From NCBI GenBank assembly GCA_003216155.1, contig QCJH01000009.1, positions 1 through 57,235 on the forward strand: DNA of 57,235 nucleotides, given 5' to 3'. The stretch is from Prochlorococcus sp. AG-409-A19. GTDB taxonomy: Bacteria; Cyanobacteriota; Cyanobacteriia; PCC-6307; Cyanobiaceae. Position numbers and translations under genes: made by a program. The notes beneath the pieces are model-generated. The model was not told where the DNA came from. It did not search any database and saw only the letters and a list, made by a program, of their open reading frames with translations. Each line of letters begins with the position of its first letter. Within the stretch, counting starts at the first letter, position 1. Positions 19,939 through 29,647 of this stretch are shown one piece after another.

Positions 19939-20148
19939 ATGATCACCGAAGAACGCACCTATCGCGGTGTCTCTTACAAGTCCAACGACCACGAGAACCT
20001 CAGCAAGAATTCTGTAGAGCACGTGTACCGAGGCAAACGTTATCAAGCTCCCCTCAAGCACGAGCCTTCAAATTCTGAGTCCAAGGTTGAGCTTCATTAT
20101 CGAGGTAGTGTTTACAAACAACGCCAATCAGAAGCTTCAAACAGGTAA
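19939..20148 (+). CDS. DUF4278 small protein with three YRG motifs
   Basis: A 69-residue hydrophilic protein, recognised as a DUF4278-type cyanobacterial protein. Three spaced copies of a Y-R-G-x-x-Y motif stand at residues 8-13 (YRGVSY), 30-35 (YRGKRY) and 54-59 (YRGSVY), separated by basic and polar linkers. The function is unknown. ATG at 19939 follows a GAGG ribosome site by 11 nt. The gene is a single transcription unit: a structured leader lies upstream and an intrinsic terminator follows 30 bp after the stop. Confidence 0.85.
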   Translation: MITEERTYRGVSYKSNDHENLSKNSVEHVYRGKRYQAPLKHEPSNSESKVELHYRGSVYKQRQSEASNR

Positions 20149-20178
20149 AAGGTTCATTTGGTAACAATAGCCACAACA

Positions 20179-20224
20179 AAGGTTCGTATTGTCCCCGCTA
20201 ATAGGGTGAATTCGGACCTTTTTT
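20179..20224 (+). terminator. Rho-independent terminator of the DUF4278 gene
   Basis: AAGGTTCG (20179-20186) pairs with CGGACCTT (20213-20220), 8 pairs with one wobble. An inner stem with CCC and GGG extends the hairpin, and six T residues run from 20219 to 20224. This is the clearest intrinsic terminator in the window. The start codon of the next ORF (20226) directly abuts the T-run. Confidence 0.8.
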
Positions 20225-20225
20225 A

Positions 20226-20453
20226 ATGGACATGTGCTTGATAGGTACTGAAGGAGGCTTCCAAATACGTCCTACAAGCATCCATGGAATGCTTTGGCTG
20301 CAAACCCATTTCGAAGACGAGCATTGGGAAGCCTTAGCAACAAACAAAGTCCAACTGCCTTTATCTGATAGAGAAATCCTCCACTTAGACGCAGAAAAAG
20401 CAGGCCTAAGCTTAATTTCATTGCCTACTCTCTCCACTGCCGAGCAAATCTGA
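20226..20453 (+). CDS. Conserved hypothetical protein, 75 aa
   Basis: I recognise no domain. The sequence MCLIGTEGGFQIRPTSIHG, with LWLQTHFEDEHWEAL, has the look of a compact, soluble conserved picocyanobacterial protein, and the acidic C-terminal half (LSDREILHLDAEKAGLSLISL) looks like an ordinary helix-strand pattern. The ATG at 20226 abuts a terminator and has no ribosome site; ATG at 20232 (MCLIG) is an alternative start. The opposite-strand ORF over the same bases is rich in W, K and S and reads as a shadow. It lies 40 bp upstream of glnB on the same strand. Confidence 0.65.
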   Translation: MDMCLIGTEGGFQIRPTSIHGMLWLQTHFEDEHWEALATNKVQLPLSDREILHLDAEKAGLSLISLPTLSTAEQI

Positions 20454-20478
20454 CAAAATTCTCTTATTAACTAAATGA

Positions 20479-21632
<1,154 letters not shown>

Positions 21633-21716
21633 TTCGTCAAAAAAGCATGTAGGAAAACGGAACAAAAACCAATCAACTAACCAATTAAGCCGGAGACCCT
21701 ATGACAATCATCAGAC

Positions 21717-21995
21717 GTGAGCCAAATCGAAGTGCCAAATCATCAACCTCCTAAATCAGGCCAGAGTGGTTTCAAAAAAAACAAAAGGTCTCTCCATTTG
21801 CTACCTCTTAGAGAAAAAGCAAAAGTACTGCGACTCCTCAGACCTGGAAGCTTTGTAACGCTAGATAATCAGCCCAATGACCTTCCACCATTTCAAGTAA
21901 TTAATTGCAAAGGTGGACGTTGCTGGGTCCGTCAGCAAGCATGGGGAAAGCTTGTTCAATGGGAAGTTGAACACTGCCGTCTAAACTCTGCTTGA
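21717..21995 (+). CDS. Conserved hypothetical protein, 92 aa
   Basis: I recognise no family name. The N-terminal 30 residues are basic and polar (QSGFKKNKRSLHLLPLREKA). A likely small beta-barrel follows (LRPGSFVTLDNQPNDLPPFQ, CKGGRCWVRQQAWG), suggesting a nucleic-acid-associated protein, but this is inference. The only start that fits is GTG at 21717. A 17-codon ATG ORF in another frame begins at 21701 and overlaps it. A 6-bp hairpin, GATCTT/AAGATC at 22000-22018, follows the stop, and purB begins 43 bp later. Confidence 0.7.
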   Translation: MSQIEVPNHQPPKSGQSGFKKNKRSLHLLPLREKAKVLRLLRPGSFVTLDNQPNDLPPFQVINCKGGRCWVRQQAWGKLVQWEVEHCRLNSA

Positions 21996-22038
21996 AAAAG
22001 ATCTTCTTTTCAAAGATCAATATCAGGGCTGAGAGAAC

Positions 22039-23334
22039 TTGATAGAGCGCTACACCCTGCCCGAAATGGGCCAAATATGGACAGAGCAAGCCAAGTTCCA
22101 AAGCTGGCTTGATGTTGAATTAGCTGCTTGTGAAGCAAGTTTTGAGCTTGAAATGCTTCCCAAGGCAGCTCTAGAAGAAATTCTTGAGAAAGCAAATTTT
22201 AACCCTCAACGAATTCTAGAAATCGAAAGAGAAGTCCGGCATGACGTAATTGCCTTCCTGACCAACGTCAATGAATACGTTGGAGACTCTGGACGATTTA
22301 TCCACGTTGGGATGACAAGTAGTGATGTCCTAGATACTGGGCTTGCTCTGCAAATGAGAGACTCTACTAACCTTCTTTTGAAAGAAATTAAGGAACTAGA
22401 AGCTGCAATACGTTCCCTTGCTCAAATTCACAAGGACACCGTAATGATAGGCAGATCACATGCGATTCATGGTGAACCCATCACATTTGGCTTCAAGCTT
22501 GCTGGGTGGCTAGCCGAAACCATTCGAAATAGTAAAAGGTTAAAAAGACTTCAAGAAGATATATCTGTCGGTCAAATTAGTGGCGCGATGGGTACCTACG
22601 CAAATACCAACCCTGAGATTGAACGAATAGCTTGCGAGAAACTAGGGTTAAAGCCAGATACTGCCAGTACACAAGTAATTTCAAGAGATAGACATGCTGA
22701 TTACATACAAACCCTTGCATTAATAGGCGCTTCTCTTGATCGATTCTCCACTGAAATCAGAAATCTTCAGCGTACTGATGTCCTAGAAGTAGAAGAAAGT
22801 TTTGCCAAAGGGCAGAAAGGTAGCTCCGCCATGCCCCACAAAAGGAATCCCATTCGCAGTGAACGAATAAGTGGACTAGCTCGAGTTTTGCGAAGCTATG
22901 TAGTTGCGGCTCTAGAGAATGTTGCCTTATGGCATGAACGTGATATAAGTCACAGTTCAACAGAAAGAATGATGATGCCAGATTGCTCAATCACACTGCA
23001 TTTCATGCTTCGTGAAATGACTGAAATAGTCAAAGGTCTTGGAGTTTATCCCAAAAATATGATTAAAAATATGAATATCTATGGTGGGGTAGTTTTTAGT
23101 CAAAGAGTGCTTTTAGCGCTTGTTGGCAAAGGGATTAGTCGTGAAAATGCCTACAAAATAGTACAAAGAAATGCTCATATTGCATGGAATAGAGATGGCG
23201 GTAATTTCCGTGTCAATCTTGAGGCTGATAAGGAAATCATCCAAAACCTAAGTAAAGAAGAACTTGATAATTGCTTCAATGCAGAAATTCATCAAGAAAA
23301 CTTAGATATCATATGGCGAAGACTAAATATTTAA
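22039..23334 (+). CDS. purB: Adenylosuccinate lyase
   Basis: Catalyses two beta-eliminations in purine synthesis: SAICAR to AICAR and adenylosuccinate to AMP. The 431-residue homotetrameric enzyme belongs to the fumarase/aspartase superfamily. The start TTG-ATA-GAG gives MIERYTLPEMG, the family N terminus, so TTG at 22039 is the true start. The catalytic-loop signature SSAMPHKRNP lies at about residues 263-272, and the histidine regions TSSDVLDTGLA and GRSHAIHGEPITFG are present. Confidence 0.96.
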   Translation: MIERYTLPEMGQIWTEQAKFQSWLDVELAACEASFELEMLPKAALEEILEKANFNPQRILEIEREVRHDVIAFLTNVNEYVGDSGRFIHVGMTSSDVLDTGLALQMRDSTNLLLKEIKELEAAIRSLAQIHKDTVMIGRSHAIHGEPITFGFKLAGWLAETIRNSKRLKRLQEDISVGQISGAMGTYANTNPEIERIACEKLGLKPDTASTQVISRDRHADYIQTLALIGASLDRFSTEIRNLQRTDVLEVEESFAKGQKGSSAMPHKRNPIRSERISGLARVLRSYVVAALENVALWHERDISHSSTERMMMPDCSITLHFMLREMTEIVKGLGVYPKNMIKNMNIYGGVVFSQRVLLALVGKGISRENAYKIVQRNAHIAWNRDGGNFRVNLEADKEIIQNLSKEELDNCFNAEIHQENLDIIWRRLNI

Positions 23335-23485
23335 ACCAATACAGTTTTCCTGCAGAATGAGATTAATATCTTGTTATCAATTATAGAATTCTACACATCA
23401 TTCCATTGATCAAAAAATTATTCATGAGTTTTTAAAGCTTATAAGGTCAACTTGAGCCTGCCTCCCTCCGATCTCTAAATACTAA
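23335..23485. other. purB-fumC spacer
   Basis: A 151-bp AT-rich spacer between two same-strand genes. I see no hairpin with a T-run and no small ORF of note. It probably holds the fumC promoter. Confidence 0.4.
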
Positions 23486-24895
23486 ATGACTGACCTCCTG
23501 CGAACTGAATACGACAGCATGGGAGCAGTAAGTGTTTCTTCTAAAGTCCTATGGGGGGCTCAAACACAACGGTCACTAGAAAACTTTCCTATAAGTGGTG
23601 ACCTTATCCCAATCGAAATAATTCATGCGCTAGCTCTTATTAAGCAAGCAGCCGCAAAAGTGAACGCGCGCCTAGGTGTTTTGAATAAATCAGATAGGGA
23701 CCTAATAATCACTGCTGCATCTGAAATTGCTTCTGGTATGCATGATGATCAATTCCCTTTGAAAGTCTGGCAAACGGGAAGTGGAACCCAAACCAACATG
23801 AATGTCAATGAAGTCATAAGCAATCTCGCTGCGAAAGCGAATGGTTCCCCGTTAGGCAGCCACACTCCCATACATCCGAATGACCATGTCAATCGCTCTC
23901 AATCCACTAATGATGTATTCCCTAGTGCTATTCATATTGCTGCAGCTCAAGGAATCAAACAACGCCTCTTGCCTGAATTGCAGAGATTAATTGATGAATT
24001 CTCAAAAAAAACCATGGCTTGGAAAGATATTGTCAAAGTCGGGCGAACTCATCTTCAAGATGCTGTACCTCTAACCCTTGGTCAAGAAGCATCAGCATGG
24101 CGAGATCAAATAGCCATGGCACAGAACAGAATTAAATCAAGCTTAAACGAACTTTATCCATTACCTCTTGGAGGCACTGCTTTAGGCACTGGCCTCAATG
24201 CCCCCCCTCAATTCGATCAAGAAACAGCCTATGAAATTTCTGAACTAACTTCATTGCCTTTCACTTCAGCGACGAACAAGTTCGCAGTAATGGCAAGTCA
24301 TGACGGATTAGTAAATGCGATGGCACAACTTCGCATGTTGGCGATTTCTCTTTTAAAAATCGTTAATGACCTTCGCCTCCTAGCCTGCGGACCAAGAGCA
24401 GGCCTATCAGAACTGGTAATGCCAGAAAACGAACCCGGCAGCTCAATCATGCCAGGCAAAGTCAACCCCACTCAATGTGAGGCCATGGCAATGGTTTGCA
24501 CACAAGTCATAGGCCTAGATGCAGCAGTAGCCATGGCCGGAGCTGGTGGACACCTACAGATGAATGCCTACAAGCCACTTATTGGCTTTAATTTGCTTCA
24601 CAGCATTGAATTACTGCGCGATGCTTGTCTTAGTTGTCGAGTGGCCATGGTGCAAGGAATTGAACCAAACCACAAGCAAATCAAGCAATATCTAGATAAC
24701 TCATTGATGCTTGTAACAGCCTTAACTCCAAAAATCGGCTATGACAAAGCAAGTCAAATCGCAAAGCATGCCCACAAATATGATCTCAGCCTTCGCGAAG
24801 CAGCTCTCGAACTCAAGTTCATAGGCGAACAAGAATTTGATCGATTAATCAATGTGGTTTCAATGACTAACCCTAATCATCAAGTAAACATTTGA
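23486..24895 (+). CDS. fumC: Fumarate hydratase, class II
   Basis: Iron-independent reversible hydration of fumarate to malate. The 469-residue protein has the superfamily signature GSSIMPGKVNPTQCE at about residues 318-332 and the class II markers WQTGSGTQTNMNVNEV and the HPNDHVNRSQSTNDVFP substrate loop. Ser in SSIMPG and His in GRTHLQDAVPLTLGQE supply catalytic residues. It follows purB, its superfamily relative; both handle fumarate. It abuts the helicase stop with no gap. Confidence 0.96.
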   Translation: MTDLLRTEYDSMGAVSVSSKVLWGAQTQRSLENFPISGDLIPIEIIHALALIKQAAAKVNARLGVLNKSDRDLIITAASEIASGMHDDQFPLKVWQTGSGTQTNMNVNEVISNLAAKANGSPLGSHTPIHPNDHVNRSQSTNDVFPSAIHIAAAQGIKQRLLPELQRLIDEFSKKTMAWKDIVKVGRTHLQDAVPLTLGQEASAWRDQIAMAQNRIKSSLNELYPLPLGGTALGTGLNAPPQFDQETAYEISELTSLPFTSATNKFAVMASHDGLVNAMAQLRMLAISLLKIVNDLRLLACGPRAGLSELVMPENEPGSSIMPGKVNPTQCEAMAMVCTQVIGLDAAVAMAGAGGHLQMNAYKPLIGFNLLHSIELLRDACLSCRVAMVQGIEPNHKQIKQYLDNSLMLVTALTPKIGYDKASQIAKHAHKYDLSLREAALELKFIGEQEFDRLINVVSMTNPNHQVNI

Positions 24896-27589
24896 TCAAG
24901 CAGATCTGTCTATTGCAGGATTCATACCTCTATTTTCATCACTAGCCTTAAATAGATCCTCAGCCTCACAAACGGGGAACCGATTAATAGCCCTTAGCGC
25001 AAGTCTTGCATTACTTCTCAACTGTTCACTTATTGCTTCGCAATAAGGTAACTGTGATAACAAATCCACAGTACGTCTCATAATTCGCACCACATCTCCC
25101 TCATCTAGCGATGTATTAGCGATTAACTCATTCCACGTAACTCCCTTAGCCCAGGCCTCCACTAATCCCATTAATTCTGGTTCCCACCAAGCCGGAACAC
25201 TAACCTTCGCTTGCTCCTGTGCTCTCAAAATCTCACGGCGAATTCCAGCTATAGCATTTAATGCCTCTTCAGCAGTAGGAGAAGGCTTATATCCACTCCA
25301 TAAATCTGGCCTGTTCACCTCCGTACTTATTGCCTCAAAAACTGCAGCCAAATCTGTGGGTTTCAAATCATCCAGATGTCCACTAATTAACGCCATACCC
25401 AACCAAAGTTCGTTATCACCTCTCAAGGCAGCAACTGTACGTCCTATCTCAGTAGGCAATAAATCATCTAAACATCCAAATTGCTGAAGAATCTGAATCA
25501 ATGCAAGAAACGTCTCCCAATGACGATTTGCCTTGTTATGTAGGACTTGCCTGCGTTCCAGAATCTCAGTCTCTAGTTCTTCCATCCTGCGGCGATACTT
25601 CTTCAATTTTTTTCTATTTCCCCATCGATGCACAGGCTGCTTCTCTAAGTCATTCTCTAACTGATCTACTAAAGCTGCTTGTGATAAAACCTCACTAGCA
25701 AGGTCATATTGAGGCGTTCTCATATCATGACGTTTAGCCATATTGGCAACAGCTATAGCCAGCTCTCGACTATTTTCATCGCCATGATGCAATTCCCCTC
25801 CTTGGCGAAGTTCAGGTTTTGTAAAACCCCGAACATCCAAACAGCTCAATTCAGCAAAAAGACTAACAACTGCTTTGCAAGGTAAAAGTAGCCATATATT
25901 TTCATGCGTTAGACAAAGTAAAAATGGGAACTGACCTGGACTTTGGATTTTGTCTACCAGTACAGCCGGTGTGACATTACCTCTAAGCTGAGGTGTCTTA
26001 ATGCTTACTAAAGTTCCAACACTCGCAAACTTCAAGGCAAGAGTTAATTCATTGGCGAGAGTCTCCTCTGCTTGCTGCTTGAGTATGCGAAGTAAACGTC
26101 TTTCCTCCCTCAATCGGCCACGTCGCTTCTCATAATCTTCAAAATCTTCCCAAGGCACATCACAAGCAAATCCCTGCAACTCGCCAAGTTGAAGCCGTAA
26201 TTCCTCTAATCGTTCTTCATCCTCTACAACGTCAAGACTTGCTAAATAGCGCCCAAAACTTCTTTCTACCAACTCTCTCGCTTTCTCGATGTCATACCGC
26301 TGCAAAAGATTTAAAACCATTCCATAACTAGGCGTAAATTGACTAATAAGAGGATCAGCAGAGCTAAGTGCAAGTTGACCTGCTTCCCGCACTCCTTCAA
26401 AACGACTCTGCACTGTGACCACATAACCCTGAGAATCAAGGCCCCTCCTACCAGCCCGTCCGGCCATTTGTAGAAATTCACTCCCCATCAGTGAACGATG
26501 TCCACGCTCTGTCCGCTTTGACAAGGCAGAAATGACCGTGCTACGAGCTGGCATATTTATCCCCGCTGCTAGTGTTTCAGTAGCAAAAACCACCTTTACA
26601 AGACCTTGTTGAAATAAATCCTCTATTAACTCCTTCCAAGCTGGTAACACACCTGCATGATGAGCAGCAATTCCTCTAAGCAAAGCCTCTGGGTGAATAC
26701 CATCTCTTACAGCATCACGATTAGAAGTGGTATAACTCTCTAGCTGATCGTAAATCCTTGCTCGCTCTGTAGATGTAACTAGTGAATAATTAGCTAGATC
26801 CCTAACAGCTTTATCACAACCTCTACGACTAAAAATAAAATAAATAGCTGGCAACATCTTTCGCTCAGCCATTTGTGAGACGACAAAACTAATAGGAGGG
26901 GGTTGAGGCTGAGGCGGCTTAGCAAACCTTCCCTTACGTTTTTGTCCCTTAGGTGCCCGCCAAACCTTGCAATTTGGGTGCAAGCCTGTGCTCTTTTCAT
27001 TAAGCAAAGGATGCAATCCCTTTGCACTACAAAAGCTGAACTGCAACGGCACAGGCCTATATTCACTAAGGATTAACTGTGTAGGGCCATGTACACGCTT
27101 TATCCAATCTGTTAGCTGTTCAGCATTTGCAACCGTTGCAGAAAGAGCTACTAGTTGAACAGTGGAGGGGCAATGAATTATCGCCTCCTCCCACACAGTG
27201 CCACGCTGTGAATCATTCATGTAATGACACTCATCTAATACAACTGCTTCTACATCTGCCAATGGGTCATCATCTCGATCAACTTCCGCATAAAGCATGT
27301 TACGAAAAATCTCAGTAGTCATAACAACAATCGAAGCATCTCTATTAAGACTCAGATCTCCTGTCATTAGTCCTACATTTTCAGGGCCAAACTGATCTCG
27401 GAAATCCCGCAACTTCTGATTAGAAAGCGCCTTCAAAGGAGTGGTATAAAAAACCTTTTGACCATGATTAATGGCGCGATAAATCGCATATTCCCCAATT
27501 AAGGTTTTACCCGAACCTGTTGGGGCGCTGACTACTACTGAATGTCCCTGATTAAGGGAGTCAATTGCTTCAAGCTGAAAGCCATCCAA
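24896..27589 (-). CDS. Ski2-like DExH RNA helicase with DSHCT domain
   Basis: Large superfamily 2 helicase related to Ski2/Mtr4 and found throughout cyanobacteria and chloroplasts (ISE2 type), probably in RNA processing. Motif I is SAPTGSGKTL at residues 20-29, motif II is DECH (VLDECHYMNDSQRG), motif III is SAT, and motif VI is QMAGRAGRRGLD. The C-terminal third has the DSHCT-like helical region. The reading frame continues for 43 codons upstream of the TTG at 27589 to a TAG, through conserved-looking sequence (PSEVFPFQ), but contains no ATG, GTG or TTG, so the real start is unclear. It may be TTG 27589 (897 aa) or a non-standard codon such as the ATT at about 27706. Confidence 0.9.
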   Translation of the reverse strand: MDGFQLEAIDSLNQGHSVVVSAPTGSGKTLIGEYAIYRAINHGQKVFYTTPLKALSNQKLRDFRDQFGPENVGLMTGDLSLNRDASIVVMTTEIFRNMLYAEVDRDDDPLADVEAVVLDECHYMNDSQRGTVWEEAIIHCPSTVQLVALSATVANAEQLTDWIKRVHGPTQLILSEYRPVPLQFSFCSAKGLHPLLNEKSTGLHPNCKVWRAPKGQKRKGRFAKPPQPQPPPISFVVSQMAERKMLPAIYFIFSRRGCDKAVRDLANYSLVTSTERARIYDQLESYTTSNRDAVRDGIHPEALLRGIAAHHAGVLPAWKELIEDLFQQGLVKVVFATETLAAGINMPARSTVISALSKRTERGHRSLMGSEFLQMAGRAGRRGLDSQGYVVTVQSRFEGVREAGQLALSSADPLISQFTPSYGMVLNLLQRYDIEKARELVERSFGRYLASLDVVEDEERLEELRLQLGELQGFACDVPWEDFEDYEKRRGRLREERRLLRILKQQAEETLANELTLALKFASVGTLVSIKTPQLRGNVTPAVLVDKIQSPGQFPFLLCLTHENIWLLLPCKAVVSLFAELSCLDVRGFTKPELRQGGELHHGDENSRELAIAVANMAKRHDMRTPQYDLASEVLSQAALVDQLENDLEKQPVHRWGNRKKLKKYRRRMEELETEILERRQVLHNKANRHWETFLALIQILQQFGCLDDLLPTEIGRTVAALRGDNELWLGMALISGHLDDLKPTDLAAVFEAISTEVNRPDLWSGYKPSPTAEEALNAIAGIRREILRAQEQAKVSVPAWWEPELMGLVEAWAKGVTWNELIANTSLDEGDVVRIMRRTVDLLSQLPYCEAISEQLRSNARLALRAINRFPVCEAEDLFKASDENRGMNPAIDRSA

Positions 27590-27731
27590 CTGAAATGGGA
27601 AGACCTCAGATGGGTCAGGGTCAGGATTGGCGACGTCGGAGGAATTCGTGACGTTCGCGTTGAACTCATTGGCTAATCCTAGAGAACTTTCTCCAACTTC
27701 AATGGGTTCCTGAAACTACAAATAAGAGGAG
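27590..27731. other. Divergent spacer, helicase / bioF
   Basis: This 142-bp region separates the helicase and the biotin operon and should hold both promoters, although most of it is open in the helicase frame. I found no clear BirA-type operator (a long interrupted palindrome), so biotin control of the operon is not shown by sequence. Confidence 0.4.
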
Positions 27732-28934
27732 ATGGATGCCAAGTCACTAAACGAAATGGTTTTAAAGCCCCACAAGATTCAAACTATCAACATGAAAAGC
27801 ACTCCCAAAACCAGACATCGACGATTACGGACTTTGATGCCAGGTCCAGGGCCTAATGAATTCCAAGAAATAGGAACTCTAGACAGAGCTAGTCCACTAA
27901 TTGATCTTGCAAGCAACGATTACTTAGGTCTCAGTCGTCATCCTGAAGTAATCGAAGCTGCATATGTCGCTATGCATTCTCAAGGGGTTGGGTCAGGAGG
28001 GTCGAGGTTTATTACAGGCAGTCGTCCAATTCACAAGTGCCTCGAAGAAAACTTAGCCCAATGGATAGGAAGAAAACGTACTTTCCTTTTCCCGAGTGGC
28101 TTTCAAGCCAACCTGGCAGCTGTTCTAGCATTGGCCAATCGCCACACTCCAGTAATTGCAGATAGACTTGTACATCATTCATTATTAATTGGAGTCAACG
28201 CAAGCAAAGCAAAACTTCATCGATATGCCCATAATGATCTCAAACAATTAAAAAGAATCCTGCAAGAATGTTTAAAAAAAGATCCACACAATGCCCCTCT
28301 TGTAATAACAGAAAGCCTCTTCAGCATGGAAGGTTCAAGTCCATCCATCCTGCAACTCGTAAAACTATGTGAAACACATGGCGCGAAACTCCTTGTTGAC
28401 GAAGCCCATGCACTGGGTGTAATTGGTCCTAAAGGGAAAGGTCTTTGTCATGGCTTAACTGGTCCATCAATAATGATCAGTGGAACCTTCGGAAAAGCAT
28501 TTGGATGCGGAGGAGCCTTCCTAGCCATGGACTCCTTAATGGGCGATCACATAATTCAAAACAGCGGTGCTTTTAGATATACAACTGCCCTTGCACCGCC
28601 TCTAGCTGCAGGATCATTAATGGCTTTAAAGCTTATCGAAGCAAATCCAGAATGGGCGCTAAAGCTGCAAGAAAGGGCAAAACACTGGAGGGCTCAATTG
28701 ACGTCTGCAGGATGGCCACGTCCCCCAGGCTATGGACCTATCCTTTCCCTTTTGGTTGGTCCTGATAAAGAAACTCTTGCGCTTCAATCAGAACTAGAAT
28801 TATCTGGTCTTTTGTGCGCTGCAATAAGGCCACCAACTGTTCCAGAAGGAACTTCACGCCTCCGGATTGTTCTTCGACGAGATCTCCCCAATGACTCATT
28901 GAGGAAACTAATCTCTGTACTTAAAAGTCAATGA
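27732..28934 (+). CDS. bioF: 8-amino-7-oxononanoate synthase
   Basis: PLP enzyme condensing pimeloyl-ACP and alanine to KAPA, the first step of biotin ring assembly. The 400 residues include the substrate motif DLASNDYLGLSRHPEV, the GSRFITGSRPIHKCLEE segment, VDEAHALGVIG, and the PLP lysine in ISGTFGKAFGCGG. ATG at 27732 gives an N-terminal extension of about 25 residues before the conserved core; ATG at 27792 (MKSTPKTRHRR) is an alternative. It heads bioF-bioK-bioC-bioD-bioA, with 4-bp coupling to bioK. Confidence 0.95.
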   Translation: MDAKSLNEMVLKPHKIQTINMKSTPKTRHRRLRTLMPGPGPNEFQEIGTLDRASPLIDLASNDYLGLSRHPEVIEAAYVAMHSQGVGSGGSRFITGSRPIHKCLEENLAQWIGRKRTFLFPSGFQANLAAVLALANRHTPVIADRLVHHSLLIGVNASKAKLHRYAHNDLKQLKRILQECLKKDPHNAPLVITESLFSMEGSSPSILQLVKLCETHGAKLLVDEAHALGVIGPKGKGLCHGLTGPSIMISGTFGKAFGCGGAFLAMDSLMGDHIIQNSGAFRYTTALAPPLAAGSLMALKLIEANPEWALKLQERAKHWRAQLTSAGWPRPPGYGPILSLLVGPDKETLALQSELELSGLLCAAIRPPTVPEGTSRLRIVLRRDLPNDSLRKLISVLKSQ

Positions 28935-29647
28935 AACAAGTAATCGCCATGCATGGCTGGAGTGGCGATAGTAATAACTGGCAGTTATGGCTCAACCACT
29001 TTCAGAAATACAATTGGGTATGGCAAAGCGGAGAACGTGGTTATGGAAGCCTTTCACCGCTACATCCTCATTGGAGAGGTAATACTGAAACCCAACCTAT
29101 TGATAGAAAAGTAATCATTGGACACTCTCTGGGAATTCACCTCCTGCCAAGCAAAACTCTTAGGCAAGCAACAGAGATAGTTTTACTAGGAAGCTTCAGC
29201 CACTTTCTTCCTAAGGAGCAAATAGATCGTGTCCTTCAAACAACGCTTAAAAGAATGCTTGAACTTTTAGGCACAAAAGATGAACAGGCCATGCTTAACG
29301 CTTTTTTAATGCGCGCCTGTCAACCTGAATCGACAAGTTCATTACCTCGTGGACCAATCCAAGAAGGTCTTTCTCCCAATGGGAGAAAGAGACTCAAAGC
29401 TGATCTGGAATTACTTATAAGAACTTCTGAACTACCGTCAGGCTTTCCCAAAACAGCTCGCGTTCTTGTTGTTGAAGGCGAGGAAGACAACATAGTGATC
29501 CCTTCCATAAGAGAAGCATTAATTAAAGATCTAAAATCGCACCTGGCAAAGGCTCCTGATCATTGGATCATCCCGGGAGCTGGTCATGCACTACTTCAAC
29601 CTGAATTAATCAATCTTGTACTGAATTGGTTAGAGCGCACACAATGA
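28931..29647 (+). CDS. bioK: Pimeloyl-ACP methyl ester carboxylesterase, BioK type
   Basis: Alpha/beta hydrolase predicted to cleave pimeloyl-ACP methyl ester and so end BioC-BioH-type pimelate synthesis. The triad is Ser66 in IIGHSLGIH, Asp186 in VEGEEDNIV and His219 in GAGHALLQP. BioK was described in marine picocyanobacteria as the functional replacement for E. coli BioH, and the position between bioF and bioC matches that report. The 238 residues overlap bioF by 4 bp (ATGA) and bioC by 4 bp. Confidence 0.88.
   Translation: MKQVIAMHGWSGDSNNWQLWLNHFQKYNWVWQSGERGYGSLSPLHPHWRGNTETQPIDRKVIIGHSLGIHLLPSKTLRQATEIVLLGSFSHFLPKEQIDRVLQTTLKRMLELLGTKDEQAMLNAFLMRACQPESTSSLPRGPIQEGLSPNGRKRLKADLELLIRTSELPSGFPKTARVLVVEGEEDNIVIPSIREALIKDLKSHLAKAPDHWIIPGAGHALLQPELINLVLNWLERTQ

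Noticed and set aside
20198..20437. 79-aa minus-strand ORF
   Set aside because: Opposite to the 75-aa plus-strand gene; its W/K/S-rich sequence is less protein-like and it covers the terminator.
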